Assembly: GCA_902539295.1 (NCBI GenBank)
Contig: CACBIM010000006.1
Span: forward strand, 48,682-112,681
Origin: an uncultured SAR116 cluster alpha proteobacterium
GTDB taxonomy: Bacteria; Pseudomonadota; Alphaproteobacteria; Puniceispirillales; GCA-002684695
Direction of reading: 5' to 3'
DNA length: 64,000 bases
Of the stretch, positions 1 to 7,666 are shown piece after piece (the first letter of the stretch is position 1; every line of letters starts with the position of its first letter). The notes under the pieces are model-generated. The model was not told where the DNA came from. It worked only from the letters and a program-made list of their open reading frames with translations, and did not search any database. Made by a program: the position numbers and the translations under genes.

Positions 1-785
1 ATCTTTCAAAAACTATTATTAATAATATTAAAGAAGAGACCAAAAATGATAAGATTTCTTTTTTACATCTTGACTTAAACTCACTGCAGTCAGTGAGAGA
101 ATTTATCAAACAATTTAATGACAAATTTTCTAGACTTGATGGTCTAGTTAATAATGCTGGGGTAATGCATACACGAAAACAAAAAACTGTTGATGGTTTT
201 GAATTACAGTTTGGCGTAAACTATCTAAGTCACTTTCTTTTGACTGAACTACTCATTCCAAAATTAAAAAAGTCAAAAGATAGTCGAATATTACATACTT
301 CAAGTGTAATGCATGAAAGAACGTTAGTTGACCTTGACGACTTAAATTATGAAAAAAGAAAATACTCTAGAATTGATGCTTATAACCAATCAAAATTAGC
401 TCAAGTTCTTTATGCGAGGTATCAAGCTACACTTCTTAAAAAGTCAAACATTACTTCAGTAAGCTTACACCCTGGATGGGTTCAAACACCATTAATTAAA
501 CATACCTTACCTGTTTTTTTTCAAGACGTGCTGTTAAAACCTTTTTTAACTATGGCAGGAATGATAAATGTAAAACTTGGAACACAGACAACATTGCATT
601 GTCTCATTGATCCTAGTGTAACTAGTTATTCAGGGTACTATTTCAGTCAATTTGGTATTTATAAAGACAAAAAAAGTAGAGCAGGTGGATGGCCAATGAA
701 AAGTCCTAATAGCCAAGTTTATGACGATCTAACTTGCAAAAAACTTTATGAAAAATCATTGGAAATGGTTGGATTAAAAAAATAA
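1..785 (+). CDS. Short-chain dehydrogenase/reductase (SDR), 5' end outside window
   Basis: This is an NAD(P)-dependent SDR oxidoreductase of the retinol dehydrogenase/WWOX-like type. The frame is open from base 3 and already shows SDR sequence (LDLNSLQSV) before the first GTG at 93, so the gene starts left of the window and the Rossmann GxxxGxG motif is not visible. Visible motifs are NNAGVM, a Ser-Ser pair in ILHTSSV, the catalytic YNQSK (Tyr-x3-Lys) and HPGWVQT after it. The substrate cannot be inferred. It converges on the next gene with a 40-base gap. Confidence 0.85.
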   Translation, partial: LSKTIINNIKEETKNDKISFLHLDLNSLQSVREFIKQFNDKFSRLDGLVNNAGVMHTRKQKTVDGFELQFGVNYLSHFLLTELLIPKLKKSKDSRILHTSSVMHERTLVDLDDLNYEKRKYSRIDAYNQSKLAQVLYARYQATLLKKSNITSVSLHPGWVQTPLIKHTLPVFFQDVLLKPFLTMAGMINVKLGTQTTLHCLIDPSVTSYSGYYFSQFGIYKDKKSRAGGWPMKSPNSQVYDDLTCKKLYEKSLEMVGLKK

Positions 786-825
786 TCATAAAGTTATAGT
801 ATCTATAAAAATTAGGTTTTTAAAA

Positions 826-1305
826 TTAAAAACTAAAATAAAAGGTTATATAAGAACCCCTTTTACTTAAAATATTTTTTTGCAATTTATTCAACAAATA
901 AAGTTTTTTTATTTTTTTTGCACCTAAGTACAGTTTATTTTTAATAACCTCACTGCCCTCATTTAAGTTATATTTTTTAATAAATAAATTAGTTTTCTCA
1001 ATCACTAAATTAGTAATTTGAATATCAGTTGATGTTATTATTTCCTGTAAAGGTATAAAAAATATTTTTTCATCAATAATTAAAAACAAATTATTGTTGA
1101 AAACACCCATTGATTTTCCATGAGTTTTAGATTTTTTGATTAAAAATTCTTTTTCTTTTGGTGAGGCAAATTCATAAACTTTACCATCTGAAGATATAAT
1201 TTGTCCACTTTTTATTGTTAAAGAGTTCGATTGCTGAACGTTAATAAATAAAAAAATTAAAATTAAAATTTTTGGTAATAAATTAAAAAATAAGTTTTTT
1301 CTCAT
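826..1305 (-). CDS. Small secreted or membrane-anchored protein of unknown function
   Basis: I do not recognise this 159-residue protein. The first about 28 residues are a basic start (MRKN) and a hydrophobic stretch ending in SNSL, which looks like a signal peptide, so the product is probably periplasmic or anchored. The rest is lysine-rich with no cysteines and no motif I can name. It begins with ATG and is extremely A/T-rich like its surroundings. It stands alone between a convergent SDR gene and a divergent MOSC gene. Confidence 0.5.
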   Translation of the reverse strand: MRKNLFFNLLPKILILIFLFINVQQSNSLTIKSGQIISSDGKVYEFASPKEKEFLIKKSKTHGKSMGVFNNNLFLIIDEKIFFIPLQEIITSTDIQITNLVIEKTNLFIKKYNLNEGSEVIKNKLYLGAKKIKKLYLLNKLQKNILSKRGSYITFYFSF

Positions 1306-1454
1306 TAGATTATCTTAAAATTTACCAAAATATAAAATAAAGATTTCATATTAATTTAAATAGTAAATTTTATGAACTAGTTAACATCTATTGTTAAAAA
1401 ATTAACAAATTATATTTTTAGTCGTTTCAACAAATAAGATTTTTTCTAGAGAGG

Positions 1455-1492
1455 AAAAAGACATTTTTAAATTTTGGAATGTCTTTTTTTTT
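1455..1492 (+). terminator. Orphan intrinsic terminator-like hairpin
   Basis: An 11-base stem (arms 1455-1465 and 1478-1488, core AAAGACATT/AATGTCTTT) with a 12-base loop runs into nine T's (1484-1492). It sits between two divergent genes, so no annotated gene needs it. It would end a short plus-strand transcript starting after about 1306, or act as an attenuator before the MOSC gene. On the minus strand only five T's follow the stem. Confidence 0.5.
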
Positions 1493-1557
1493 GCAAAACA
1501 AGAAATTAAATTAGTAGTATAGATATTTATTAAAATAAAATTATTTAGTTCTAGTTA

Positions 1558-2049
1558 ATGAAATGGGGTCCAGCAAAATTGCTATATATTCACATTGCTT
1601 CAGCTTCGGCAGAAACAATGCAAGAATCATCAGTTGCGGAATTAATAAAAAATAAAGGTATAAGAGGTGACCGATATTTTAAAGGTAATGGCAAATATTC
1701 AAATATCCCTGATATTAGAGATGTTACAATTATAGAAAAAGAGGTGCTTGACGCTTTAGAACAAAATCAACCACCACTTCAAGAAAAAAGTATTATTTTA
1801 AAACCTCATGAGCATAGAAGAAATCTGACGTCAGAAGGTGTCCCTTTAAATTATCTTGTTGGAAAAAAATTTAAAATTGGTGAGGTGATTTTAGAAGGTG
1901 GAAGACTAAATTTCCCTTGTAAATATCTTGCGGATTTATTGAAAAAGCCTTTATTACTGCCTCTGTATAATAGATCTGGATTAAATTGCAAAATAATTAA
2001 AAGCGGGATAATTAGACAAAATGACATCATAGAACCTTATGAAAATTAA
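1558..2049 (+). CDS. MOSC domain-containing protein
   Basis: This is a 163-residue MOSC (Moco sulfurase C-terminal) domain protein. Such proteins carry sulfur or bind molybdenum cofactor, usually through one conserved cysteine. Seen here in order: GIRGDRYF, the DVTIIEKE segment, RRNLTSEGVPLNYLVGKKFKIGE split over adjacent conserved strands, the family cysteine in FPCKYL, and a final IIRQNDII. The length fits a stand-alone MOSC protein with no YiiM-type or ferredoxin extension. No clear ribosome binding site precedes the ATG. The partner enzyme is unknown. Confidence 0.8.
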   Translation: MKWGPAKLLYIHIASASAETMQESSVAELIKNKGIRGDRYFKGNGKYSNIPDIRDVTIIEKEVLDALEQNQPPLQEKSIILKPHEHRRNLTSEGVPLNYLVGKKFKIGEVILEGGRLNFPCKYLADLLKKPLLLPLYNRSGLNCKIIKSGIIRQNDIIEPYEN

Positions 2050-2139
2050 ACTAATTATTTTATAAAGCGTCTAATAAATTTGATACAATATTAGAAAATT
2101 TTATTTTAAAAAAATTTTGAATTTTAAACTTATATTCAA

Positions 2140-2319
2140 TTACTGATTTAAAGATAAAGCAGCATCGTCAATTGCATTTAAAACAAATGAAGTGTCTTCT
2201 ATTTTATTGGCAAGTAATAGTGAGAGCTTTGCTAAAAATAGTTTAGCCTTCTCTTCACCTAAATTATCAATTTTGTCAGCAATAGCTTCATATACAATTT
2301 CAATTTTATTTTCTGTCAT
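2140..2319 (-). CDS. DUF2783-like small protein, partner of the FAD monooxygenase
   Basis: This 59-residue ORF (starts MTENKIEIVYEAIADKI, ends DDAALSLNQ) opens with an ATG inside the end of the monooxygenase gene and overlaps it by 14 bases in another frame, so the two are translationally coupled. It is helical, charged and lacks cysteines. Small DUF2783 proteins are known next to MhpA/PHBH-type FAD monooxygenases, and size and position match that family. Assignment rests on context and general resemblance, not on a decisive motif. Confidence 0.65.
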   Translation of the reverse strand: MTENKIEIVYEAIADKIDNLGEEKAKLFLAKLSLLLANKIEDTSFVLNAIDDAALSLNQ

Positions 2320-3946
2320 GGCTCATTTCTGTTTTAAAAGTTAATTTATATAATTCTTGAATAATTTTTTCTGGAGTTATGTTTTTCCATCTTGCTGCTA
2401 TATATCCATCTGGTCTAACTATGTATGCACTTTTATTTTCAACGCTCAGAAGTTTCGAAGCTCTAGATAATAAATCTATTAAAACCACAGATATACCATC
2501 AGGAATAATTTCATCCAATTTTTTAGATGTGTCTTTATTAAAACACAAAATTGTAAAGCCTTCTCCTAATAGATCAGTCAAATAACCTGCATCTATTGTA
2601 ATTTCTGGAAGTAGCTCTCCAGGTTTAGGACCACCTAAAAAGTTTTCATTGGTATCTTTTATGATGGCTGTACTTTCTGAGTACTTATAAGGAGTAAATT
2701 GACGGGGGTTAGCGAGTTCACCTGCAAATTTATGCTTGAGCGCTAAAGAAAGTGCTGCATCACGCATTAATTTCCAACCATAAGTTGAGGGGGTCATAAA
2801 TTTTGAAGACTTTGACGAATTGTAAAAAACGTCTATTGTTGCCCCTCTCCTCTCTGGCGAATAACTATTTAATAATTCTTTTCCAGCTTTATTATTTAAA
2901 ACCCATCCAAGTTTCCAGCCAATGTTTGCCGCATCTGAAAATCCATTGTTTAAACCTCTAACGCCAAAAATAGGTACTATATGAGCACTGTCTCCAACAA
3001 AAAAAACCCTTCCGTCCCTGTAGTCATCTAATGCAAGTGTGTTTGCAGAATAAACACTCCACCACTCTAACTCCCAACTTCCATTATAGTTTAAATCTTT
3101 CAAAACTGCTGATACACTGTCACGAACATTATTCTCATCTAGGGCTTGCTGAGTTTTTTCATTATCGTTTAATTGATAATCAATACGCCAAATATTGTCA
3201 GGTTGCTTATGAATTAATACAGTACCACCTCGACGGCAATCTGGATCAAAAAGTGCACGCCGAATTGTGGGATAATCGTGTTCCATCTTAATATCAACTA
3301 TTACATAACGACCCTCATAGTTTTCCCCTTTTAATCGGTGACCAAGAAATTTTCGGATACTACTGTGCGCTCCATCACACGCAAGAACCCAATTTGAAGA
3401 CGTTTCATAGATCTCTTCTGGGTCTTTTATTCTTAAAGTACATTCATTTTTTTTCTTTTTTATACCTATAATTTCACTTTGCCAGCGTGTTTCAATAAGG
3501 GGGTTTACAGATACTGCATCCCATAGAAATTTTTCAATATATTGTTGTTGAATATTATACATTGGACGGAATTTTTCTTCACTACTATCAGGCATTTGAA
3601 ACTCTAAGATTTTTTGTCCTCTATAAAATGAATGGCCAGTTGTCCAACCTAAAGATTTTTCCAAAAAAGCTGATGAAACTCCTAATGATTCAAAAATATA
3701 AAAACTTGACCTTGCTACACAAATTGCACGACTGCCGTCATTGAAAGTACTTTTATTATCAAATAAAACAGATTTAACACCCTCACGCGCTAAAGCTAAA
3801 GCTGCAGTCATACCAATTGGACCAGCTCCAACGATAACAACTTGAGCATTACTCGTTAAATGATCGCGTTTTTTTCCTTGTGGAGCACTAAAAAAAGGAT
3901 AATTGAAATAAAGAGATTCATTTTGAGCTCTTCCTGCCGGCCTCAT
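2306..3946 (-). CDS. FAD-dependent aromatic-ring monooxygenase (MhpA/PHBH type)
   Basis: This is a class A flavoprotein monooxygenase of 546 residues that would hydroxylate a phenolic or similar ring using NAD(P)H and O2. The sequence shows the N-terminal dinucleotide motif VGAGPIGMTAALAL (residues 39-52), the DG motif DGAHSSIRKFLG (191-202), the GD motif GDSAHIVPIFGVRG (318-331), and a C-terminal thioredoxin-like domain (about 440-540) typical of the 3-(3-hydroxyphenyl)propionate hydroxylase group. The first about 30 residues before the FAD domain are variable, so the start could lie further in. The substrate is not determinable. The ring-cleavage type genes at 37967-39972 may act in a related route. 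Confidence 0.85.
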   Translation of the reverse strand: MRPAGRAQNESLYFNYPFFSAPQGKKRDHLTSNAQVVIVGAGPIGMTAALALAREGVKSVLFDNKSTFNDGSRAICVARSSFYIFESLGVSSAFLEKSLGWTTGHSFYRGQKILEFQMPDSSEEKFRPMYNIQQQYIEKFLWDAVSVNPLIETRWQSEIIGIKKKKNECTLRIKDPEEIYETSSNWVLACDGAHSSIRKFLGHRLKGENYEGRYVIVDIKMEHDYPTIRRALFDPDCRRGGTVLIHKQPDNIWRIDYQLNDNEKTQQALDENNVRDSVSAVLKDLNYNGSWELEWWSVYSANTLALDDYRDGRVFFVGDSAHIVPIFGVRGLNNGFSDAANIGWKLGWVLNNKAGKELLNSYSPERRGATIDVFYNSSKSSKFMTPSTYGWKLMRDAALSLALKHKFAGELANPRQFTPYKYSESTAIIKDTNENFLGGPKPGELLPEITIDAGYLTDLLGEGFTILCFNKDTSKKLDEIIPDGISVVLIDLLSRASKLLSVENKSAYIVRPDGYIAARWKNITPEKIIQELYKLTFKTEMSHDRK

Positions 3947-4076
3947 TTCAGATGTCCATTTTTGATAATTAAAATTAATAAATATAATCTATATAATAAT
4001 TTGTAAATTCAAGGAAAATTAAAAGGTTTTATGATTGTTTGTAATTAAAATTTATTTTTCTTACAAAAAATTTAAA

Positions 4077-4289
4077 TTAAGGGTATTCTCTAAGTATAAT
4101 GTTATTTATTTCATCTTCAGAATAACCTTGATTTTCAAGCCCTCTTTTCCTCCATGACCTCAAACATTTTTTACAGTAAAAATGCCAAATAAGTTTATTG
4201 TCATCAGGTAAAATTACCATTTTACCATCAGCCTCATAAAAATCTTTTGAACAATCATTGCATTTTTTTTTAATCAATACAAAGCACAC
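4077..4289 (-). CDS. Small zinc-ribbon-like protein, start uncertain
   Basis: About 65-70 residues with CNDC near the start and CKKC about 28 residues later, a likely four-cysteine zinc site, followed by a basic stretch (RSWRKRG) and an acidic C-terminus. The open frame continues upstream into the tRNA-Met fragment, but that part (MSGVQVPPPLP) is only translated tRNA sequence and is excluded. I place the start at the GTG at 4289; a TTG at 4277 with AAAGG upstream is the alternative. Function unknown. It lies just outside the distal border of the mini-island. Confidence 0.4.
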   Translation of the reverse strand: MCFVLIKKKCNDCSKDFYEADGKMVILPDDNKLIWHFYCKKCLRSWRKRGLENQGYSEDEINNIILREYP

Positions 4290-4372
4290 CTTTAAACACT
4301 TCTTAAAAAAACTAACATTTATTAGTAGGTCAAGTTCTTTTAAAACTTGATTATATGAAATGATTAATTTTA

Positions 4373-4422
4373 TTGGTAGCGGAGGAGGGACTTGAACCCC
4401 CGACACGCGGATTATGATTCCG
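4373..4422 (-). repeat. Distal attachment repeat: tRNA-Met 3' fragment
   Basis: Fifty bases identical to 6027-6076, reading on the minus strand from the anticodon stem (CGGAATCATAATCCG) through the T-arm to the CCA end. The sequence diverges at once on both sides (base 4372 and base 4423). No D-arm follows, so this is not a working tRNA. Confidence 0.85.
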
Positions 4423-4850
4423 TGATTCTATTGTAAAATATATAATAATAACAATATTTTAAGGTAGTTTTTACCCAAACTGTCTAACATAACTGTCTAA
4501 CTTTGTCTGTCAAACTTTCATAATTTACCTTTATTTTTTTTTCTACTAGACTACGGATTCTAGAAATAATTAGACAGTTTCAGTAATAGGGAAGTTAAAA
4601 TCAATTTCTATCAATATTTGAAACAATTTCAAAATTTAACTAACTCAGAATTTTTTTAATTTTATGTTAAAAAAACATAATTAAAATACTTTAAAAGCAA
4701 TATTAAAATAAATTTAATTAATATATTTATTAATAACTAACCATAAATATTTTATTTTATATTTTATATTTCCTCCCGAAATCAAAAGCAAAACATTAAT
4801 TTATGGTTAGTACTTAATTATCTTTTTGTTATGTGTTTGTGAAGGTTTTC
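4423..4850. other. Gene-free end of the island with arm-site-like repeats
   Basis: No credible gene was seen in these 428 bases. Just inside the distal repeat are two direct copies of AACTGTCTAAC (4478-4488 and 4491-4501), a partial copy (CTGTC at 4507), and one inverted copy TTAGACAGTTT (4570-4580). A short inverted repeat CTAGA/TCTAG (4546-4563) lies between them. This layout resembles tyrosine-recombinase arm-type binding sites. From about 4640 to 4850 the DNA is almost pure A/T with nothing recognisable. Confidence 0.45.
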
Positions 4851-5204
4851 TTAGTGAGGTATCCCCTCGTCAATTCTACGGTTTTTTATTTGATTTCCAT
4901 CAAGGTTTAACTTTTTCACTACTGGGTGGTTTTCATCAATAACTCTCCAGTAGGGAAAATTAACATCACCCATATTTTGTTCTATTGCTATTCTAAGGAA
5001 TATCCCTGTTGTTACTGGACATGTATTATCTGCTCCTGTTTTTTTTGCAAGTTTTCTCCTCAGTTCTTTTATACTAAAAAAAGAACCCTTAGGTATTGCA
5101 AAAATAAACTCTGAAATTTTCTCTGGCGATGAAATAAGCATTTTCTCTCCAGCAGCAATATCAGAAAATCCTTTGTCTAGAACTTTTACGATATTTCTAC
5201 TCAA
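4851..5204 (-). CDS. MGMT/ATL-like DNA-binding-domain protein without the catalytic cysteine
   Basis: This 117-residue protein resembles a small family annotated as MGMT-like (the winged-helix domain of O6-alkylguanine-DNA alkyltransferase). Visible are a basic helix (KELRRKLAKKTG), the family signature CPVTTGIF (near residue 62), and PYWRVI where alkyltransferases have PCHRVI. The acceptor cysteine is therefore absent, as in alkyltransferase-like (ATL) proteins, which bind alkylated DNA without repairing it; that role is inference here. The start is TTG, chosen because AGGAG lies seven bases upstream. It is cargo of the tRNA-Met mini-island. Confidence 0.55.
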   Translation of the reverse strand: MSRNIVKVLDKGFSDIAAGEKMLISSPEKISEFIFAIPKGSFFSIKELRRKLAKKTGADNTCPVTTGIFLRIAIEQNMGDVNFPYWRVIDENHPVVKKLNLDGNQIKNRRIDEGIPH

Positions 5205-5655
5205 AAATTATCTCCTAAAAACTACACAAACACACAATTGAAATGCTACTAACTATTCTAAAATTTCCTTACAGATAATTAATCTAACTCTAACCAAAAT
5301 ATCTGCGGAAGGTAAAGAGACTGTTTATAGATTAAGAAATGGTTGTCAGTTTTGGGGGTAGGTCTTTTATCCTAAACAAATATAAAGAGTCTTGAATGGT
5401 GCATCACAATTTTTGCAATTATTCATTTGTCGTGGAACTTTCTTTTCCAATTACATACGTGTGCATGTCCATAACTTGTCATCATATAGAAATAATTATT
5501 GTAAAGAACTCTTACATAAATCTTTAAAAAAAATTATTTATTACATTTTAAAATTAATTTAAATTAAGAAAAGTTTTTTATTTATAAATATAAAATTATC
5601 AAATAGTTTTAATAAAAACACTACATCAATATTTAATAGTGGGTAGTTAAAAAAA
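5205..5655. other. Gene-free stretch inside the island
   Basis: 451 bases between two divergent island genes. Only very short frames occur, for example a 43-codon ATG frame at 5396-5527 and a minus-strand frame of about 19 codons starting MNNCKNCDAP near 5425. None has a good ribosome binding site or recognisable homology, and I do not call them genes. The segment 5280-5460 is somewhat less A/T-rich than its flanks and may be decayed coding sequence. Confidence 0.3.
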
Positions 5656-5988
5656 ATGACAGAATTAGAAAAACATAAAAAATTAAATTTTCTTTTTTAT
5701 AAAATTTTTCGAGAATTATATCAGGGAAAGATAAACCCTATTAGCATAGGAGAGGTTGGGAAAATAACAGATATACTAGTCAGTAGTATTTTTTGTAAGT
5801 TAAATAATGAGAATTATGATTTGGATTCGGATTTAAAAGAGGAAGACCTTGATTTGTTAGAAAATGAGATTTTAGTACTTAAGAAACTAATATTTGAGAA
5901 AAATAAAGAAGTTTCTAATTGGATGAAAGAACAAAGAAAAAAAGTTTTAAATAGTGAAGAAGTAAAATTAATTTTAAACGAGGTTTAA
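5656..5988 (+). CDS. Unknown 110-residue island protein
   Basis: I do not recognise this protein. It is highly charged (many Lys and Glu), predicted largely helical, with one cysteine and no membrane segment or signal peptide. It begins MTELEKHKKL and ends LILNEV. The ATG is preceded by GGGTAG, a weak ribosome binding site. It lies alone in the integrated segment and reads toward the tRNA-Met 3' end. A regulatory or accessory role for the element is possible but unsupported. Confidence 0.5.
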   Translation: MTELEKHKKLNFLFYKIFRELYQGKINPISIGEVGKITDILVSSIFCKLNNENYDLDSDLKEEDLDLLENEILVLKKLIFEKNKEVSNWMKEQRKKVLNSEEVKLILNEV

Positions 5989-6016
5989 ATTTTTTAAATC
6001 TCTTAAACCATTGTTT
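5982..6016 (+). terminator. Possible terminator of the island gene
   Basis: GGTTTAA (5982-5988) and TTAAACC (6003-6009) form a 7-bp stem with a 14-base loop followed by ATTGTTTT. It overlaps the stop codon of the unknown gene. The stem is weak and the T tract is interrupted. Confidence 0.3.
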
Positions 6017-6026
6017 TATTAAAATT

Positions 6027-6076
6027 TTGGTAGCGGAGGAGGGACTTGAACCCCCGACACGCGGATTATGATTCCG
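6027..6076 (-). repeat. Proximal attachment repeat inside tRNA-Met
   Basis: The copy of the 50-bp direct repeat that belongs to the intact tRNA-Met gene, covering the 3' half from the anticodon stem to CCA. It pairs with 4373-4422. Confidence 0.85.
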
Positions 6077-6104
6077 CTGCTCTAACCTGCTGAGCTACTC
6101 CGCC
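6028..6104 (-). tRNA. tRNA-Met (CAT), elongator type
   Basis: A 77-base cloverleaf on the minus strand: acceptor GGCGGAG pairing with CTCCGCT, D-arm GCTC/GAGC, anticodon stem GCGGA/TCCGC with loop ATCATAA (anticodon CAT), T-stem GGGGG/CCCTC with loop TTCAAGT, and an encoded CCA. The first acceptor pair is G-T, not the C-A mismatch or G-C pattern of initiator tRNA, and the stem lacks the initiator GGG/CCC run, so this is the elongator (an Ile-CAU type is less likely). Its 3' half is duplicated at 4373-4422. Confidence 0.95.
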
Positions 6105-6166
6105 ATTAGTTTATTATAGACAGTCTCATTAAATCCAACAAGTCTTTTGGTCAAGTCCAAAATCAA

Positions 6167-7339
6167 TTATGCAGCTGAAAAAGAATTTTTATGGTTGGCT
6201 ACAAACTTTGACTTTGTTTCTTCTATCCAACCTCCACCTAAAACATGATTGGTATTTTTTATATTATATATAACTGCAGCTTGTCCTGGTGAAATGCCTT
6301 CAGTGTGTTCTTCTGGAAGTAGAATAACTTGATTATTAATAAGTTTGAGTTTTGCTTTTATAAGATTTCCAGTATTCCTTACCTTAACAAAAATATTTTC
6401 TTCGCTCAAACTAGCATCACTAATCCAATTCATATCTTTGAGATATATTTCATCAACATTCAAAGCTTCTTTAGGTCCAACTACTACCTGATTTTTTTCA
6501 ACATTTATGTCAACTACATATAGTCTAGTTTCATCAAGACCAGATACCCCCCCTATTCCTAGGCCCCTTCGTTGGCCAATAGTATAGTCAATTATACCAT
6601 TATGTTTTCCTAATATACTTCCATCAATATATGTAATATTCCCAGCCTCAATTGAACCAGGTCTTAAACGTCTTACAATATCAGAATATTTACCGTTAGG
6701 AACAAAACATATATCTTGACTATCAGGCTTGTCTTTAACTTTTAAATCAAACTTATCAGCAATTTTTCTTGTTTCTAATTTGTTCATATTACCTAACGGG
6801 AACCTTAGATAATCTAGTTGATCTTTTGTGGTTGCAAAAAGAAAATATGATTGATCCTTTTCATGATCATCACCCCGGTGAAGTTCAACACCATTTTCCC
6901 CCTCAACTCTTTGAACGTAATGACCTGTTGCCAGTGCATCCGCATTCAAATCTTTGGACATTTTAAATAGATCGGTAAATTTTACAGTTTGATTGCATTT
7001 AACACATGGAATTGGAGTTCTACCTGCTAAGTACTCATCGGCAAAATCATCCATTACTTGTTCCTTAAATTTGCTTTCGTAGTCTAAGACGTAATGCGGT
7101 ATATCTAGTTGTGATGCAACTAGCCGGGCATCATTTATATCAGAACCTGCGCAACAGGCACCAGTTTTTTCAATAGTTTTACCATAGTCATAAAGTTGAA
7201 GGGTTATTCCTACCACCTCAAAACCCTTTTCAACGAGAAGTGCTGCAGTTACAGATGAATCCACACCACCAGACATTGCAACAACCACTTTAGTATCTGA
7301 AGGTTTGCGATTAAATCCTAAAAAATTGTTGTTTGACAT
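6167..7339 (-). CDS. mnmA: tRNA-specific 2-thiouridylase MnmA
   Basis: MnmA makes 2-thiouridine at wobble U34 of tRNA Glu, Gln and Lys, using ATP and a persulfide sulfur. The 390-residue protein has the P-loop-like SGGVDSS (residues 23-29), the conserved GRTPIPCVKCNQTVKF stretch with Cys115 as the likely nucleophile, and SQDICF with Cys211 as the persulfide cysteine, both matching the family pair. It is the last gene of a minus-strand run with cysteine desulfurase and a ferredoxin, which gives it a nearby sulfur source. The length is normal for the family. Confidence 0.96.
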   Translation of the reverse strand: MSNNNFLGFNRKPSDTKVVVAMSGGVDSSVTAALLVEKGFEVVGITLQLYDYGKTIEKTGACCAGSDINDARLVASQLDIPHYVLDYESKFKEQVMDDFADEYLAGRTPIPCVKCNQTVKFTDLFKMSKDLNADALATGHYVQRVEGENGVELHRGDDHEKDQSYFLFATTKDQLDYLRFPLGNMNKLETRKIADKFDLKVKDKPDSQDICFVPNGKYSDIVRRLRPGSIEAGNITYIDGSILGKHNGIIDYTIGQRRGLGIGGVSGLDETRLYVVDINVEKNQVVVGPKEALNVDEIYLKDMNWISDASLSEENIFVKVRNTGNLIKAKLKLINNQVILLPEEHTEGISPGQAAVIYNIKNTNHVLGGGWIEETKSKFVANHKNSFSAA

Positions 7340-7354
7340 GTAAATACCTAAAAA

Positions 7355-7666
7355 TTAATCTTCTGGTATTCTTACTTTTAAACCGTTTAAACTTTCATCT
7401 AATCTTATTTGACAACCCAACCTTGATGTTGGCTCTAAACCAAAAGCTAAATCAAGCATATCTTCTTCATCAGCATCTGGGCTACCTGTTTTTTCATACC
7501 ATTCTGGATCAACGACAACATGACAAGTTGCACAAGACAAACTTCCTCCGCATGTGCCTTCAATACCTAAATTAGCATCTCTTCCTATCTCCATGAGAGT
7601 TGTCCCCTCTTCAGCTTCAATCTCATGTTCTTTGCCATCTAATGTGATAAATGTAACTTTAGGCAT
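7355..7666 (-). CDS. fdx: Adrenodoxin-type [2Fe-2S] ferredoxin
   Basis: This small electron carrier has 103 residues and binds one [2Fe-2S] cluster with Cys39, Cys45, Cys48 (CGGSLSCATC) and Cys85 (SRLGCQI), the adrenodoxin/Isc-ferredoxin spacing. Such ferredoxins feed electrons to Fe-S cluster assembly. Its ATG overlaps the stop of the cysteine desulfurase gene by 8 bases, so the two are coupled and likely work together. Confidence 0.92.
   Translation of the reverse strand: MPKVTFITLDGKEHEIEAEEGTTLMEIGRDANLGIEGTCGGSLSCATCHVVVDPEWYEKTGSPDADEEDMLDLAFGLEPTSRLGCQIRLDESLNGLKVRIPED

Larger units (their letters stand above)
4373..6076. mobile_element. Integrase-less mini-island in the tRNA-Met gene
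   Basis: A 50-bp perfect direct repeat (4373-4422 and 6027-6076) flanks about 1.6 kb. The right copy is the 3' half of an intact tRNA-Met; the left copy is an isolated 3' tRNA fragment without D-arm or acceptor 5' strand. This is the classic footprint of site-specific integration into a tRNA 3' end. The interior has an MGMT/ATL-like gene, one unknown gene and repeated arm-site-like motifs, but no integrase, so it is either a remnant or was mobilised in trans. Confidence 0.65.

Noticed and set aside
4290..4406. N-terminal part of the zinc-ribbon frame (starts MSGVQVPPPLP)
   Set aside because: It is translated tRNA and spacer sequence, not protein coding.
4373..4422. A second tRNA-Met gene
   Set aside because: Only the 3' half is present; D-arm and 5' acceptor strand are missing, so it cannot fold as a tRNA.
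5396..5527. 43-codon ORF within the island gap
   Set aside because: No ribosome binding site of note, no family resemblance, composition like noncoding DNA.
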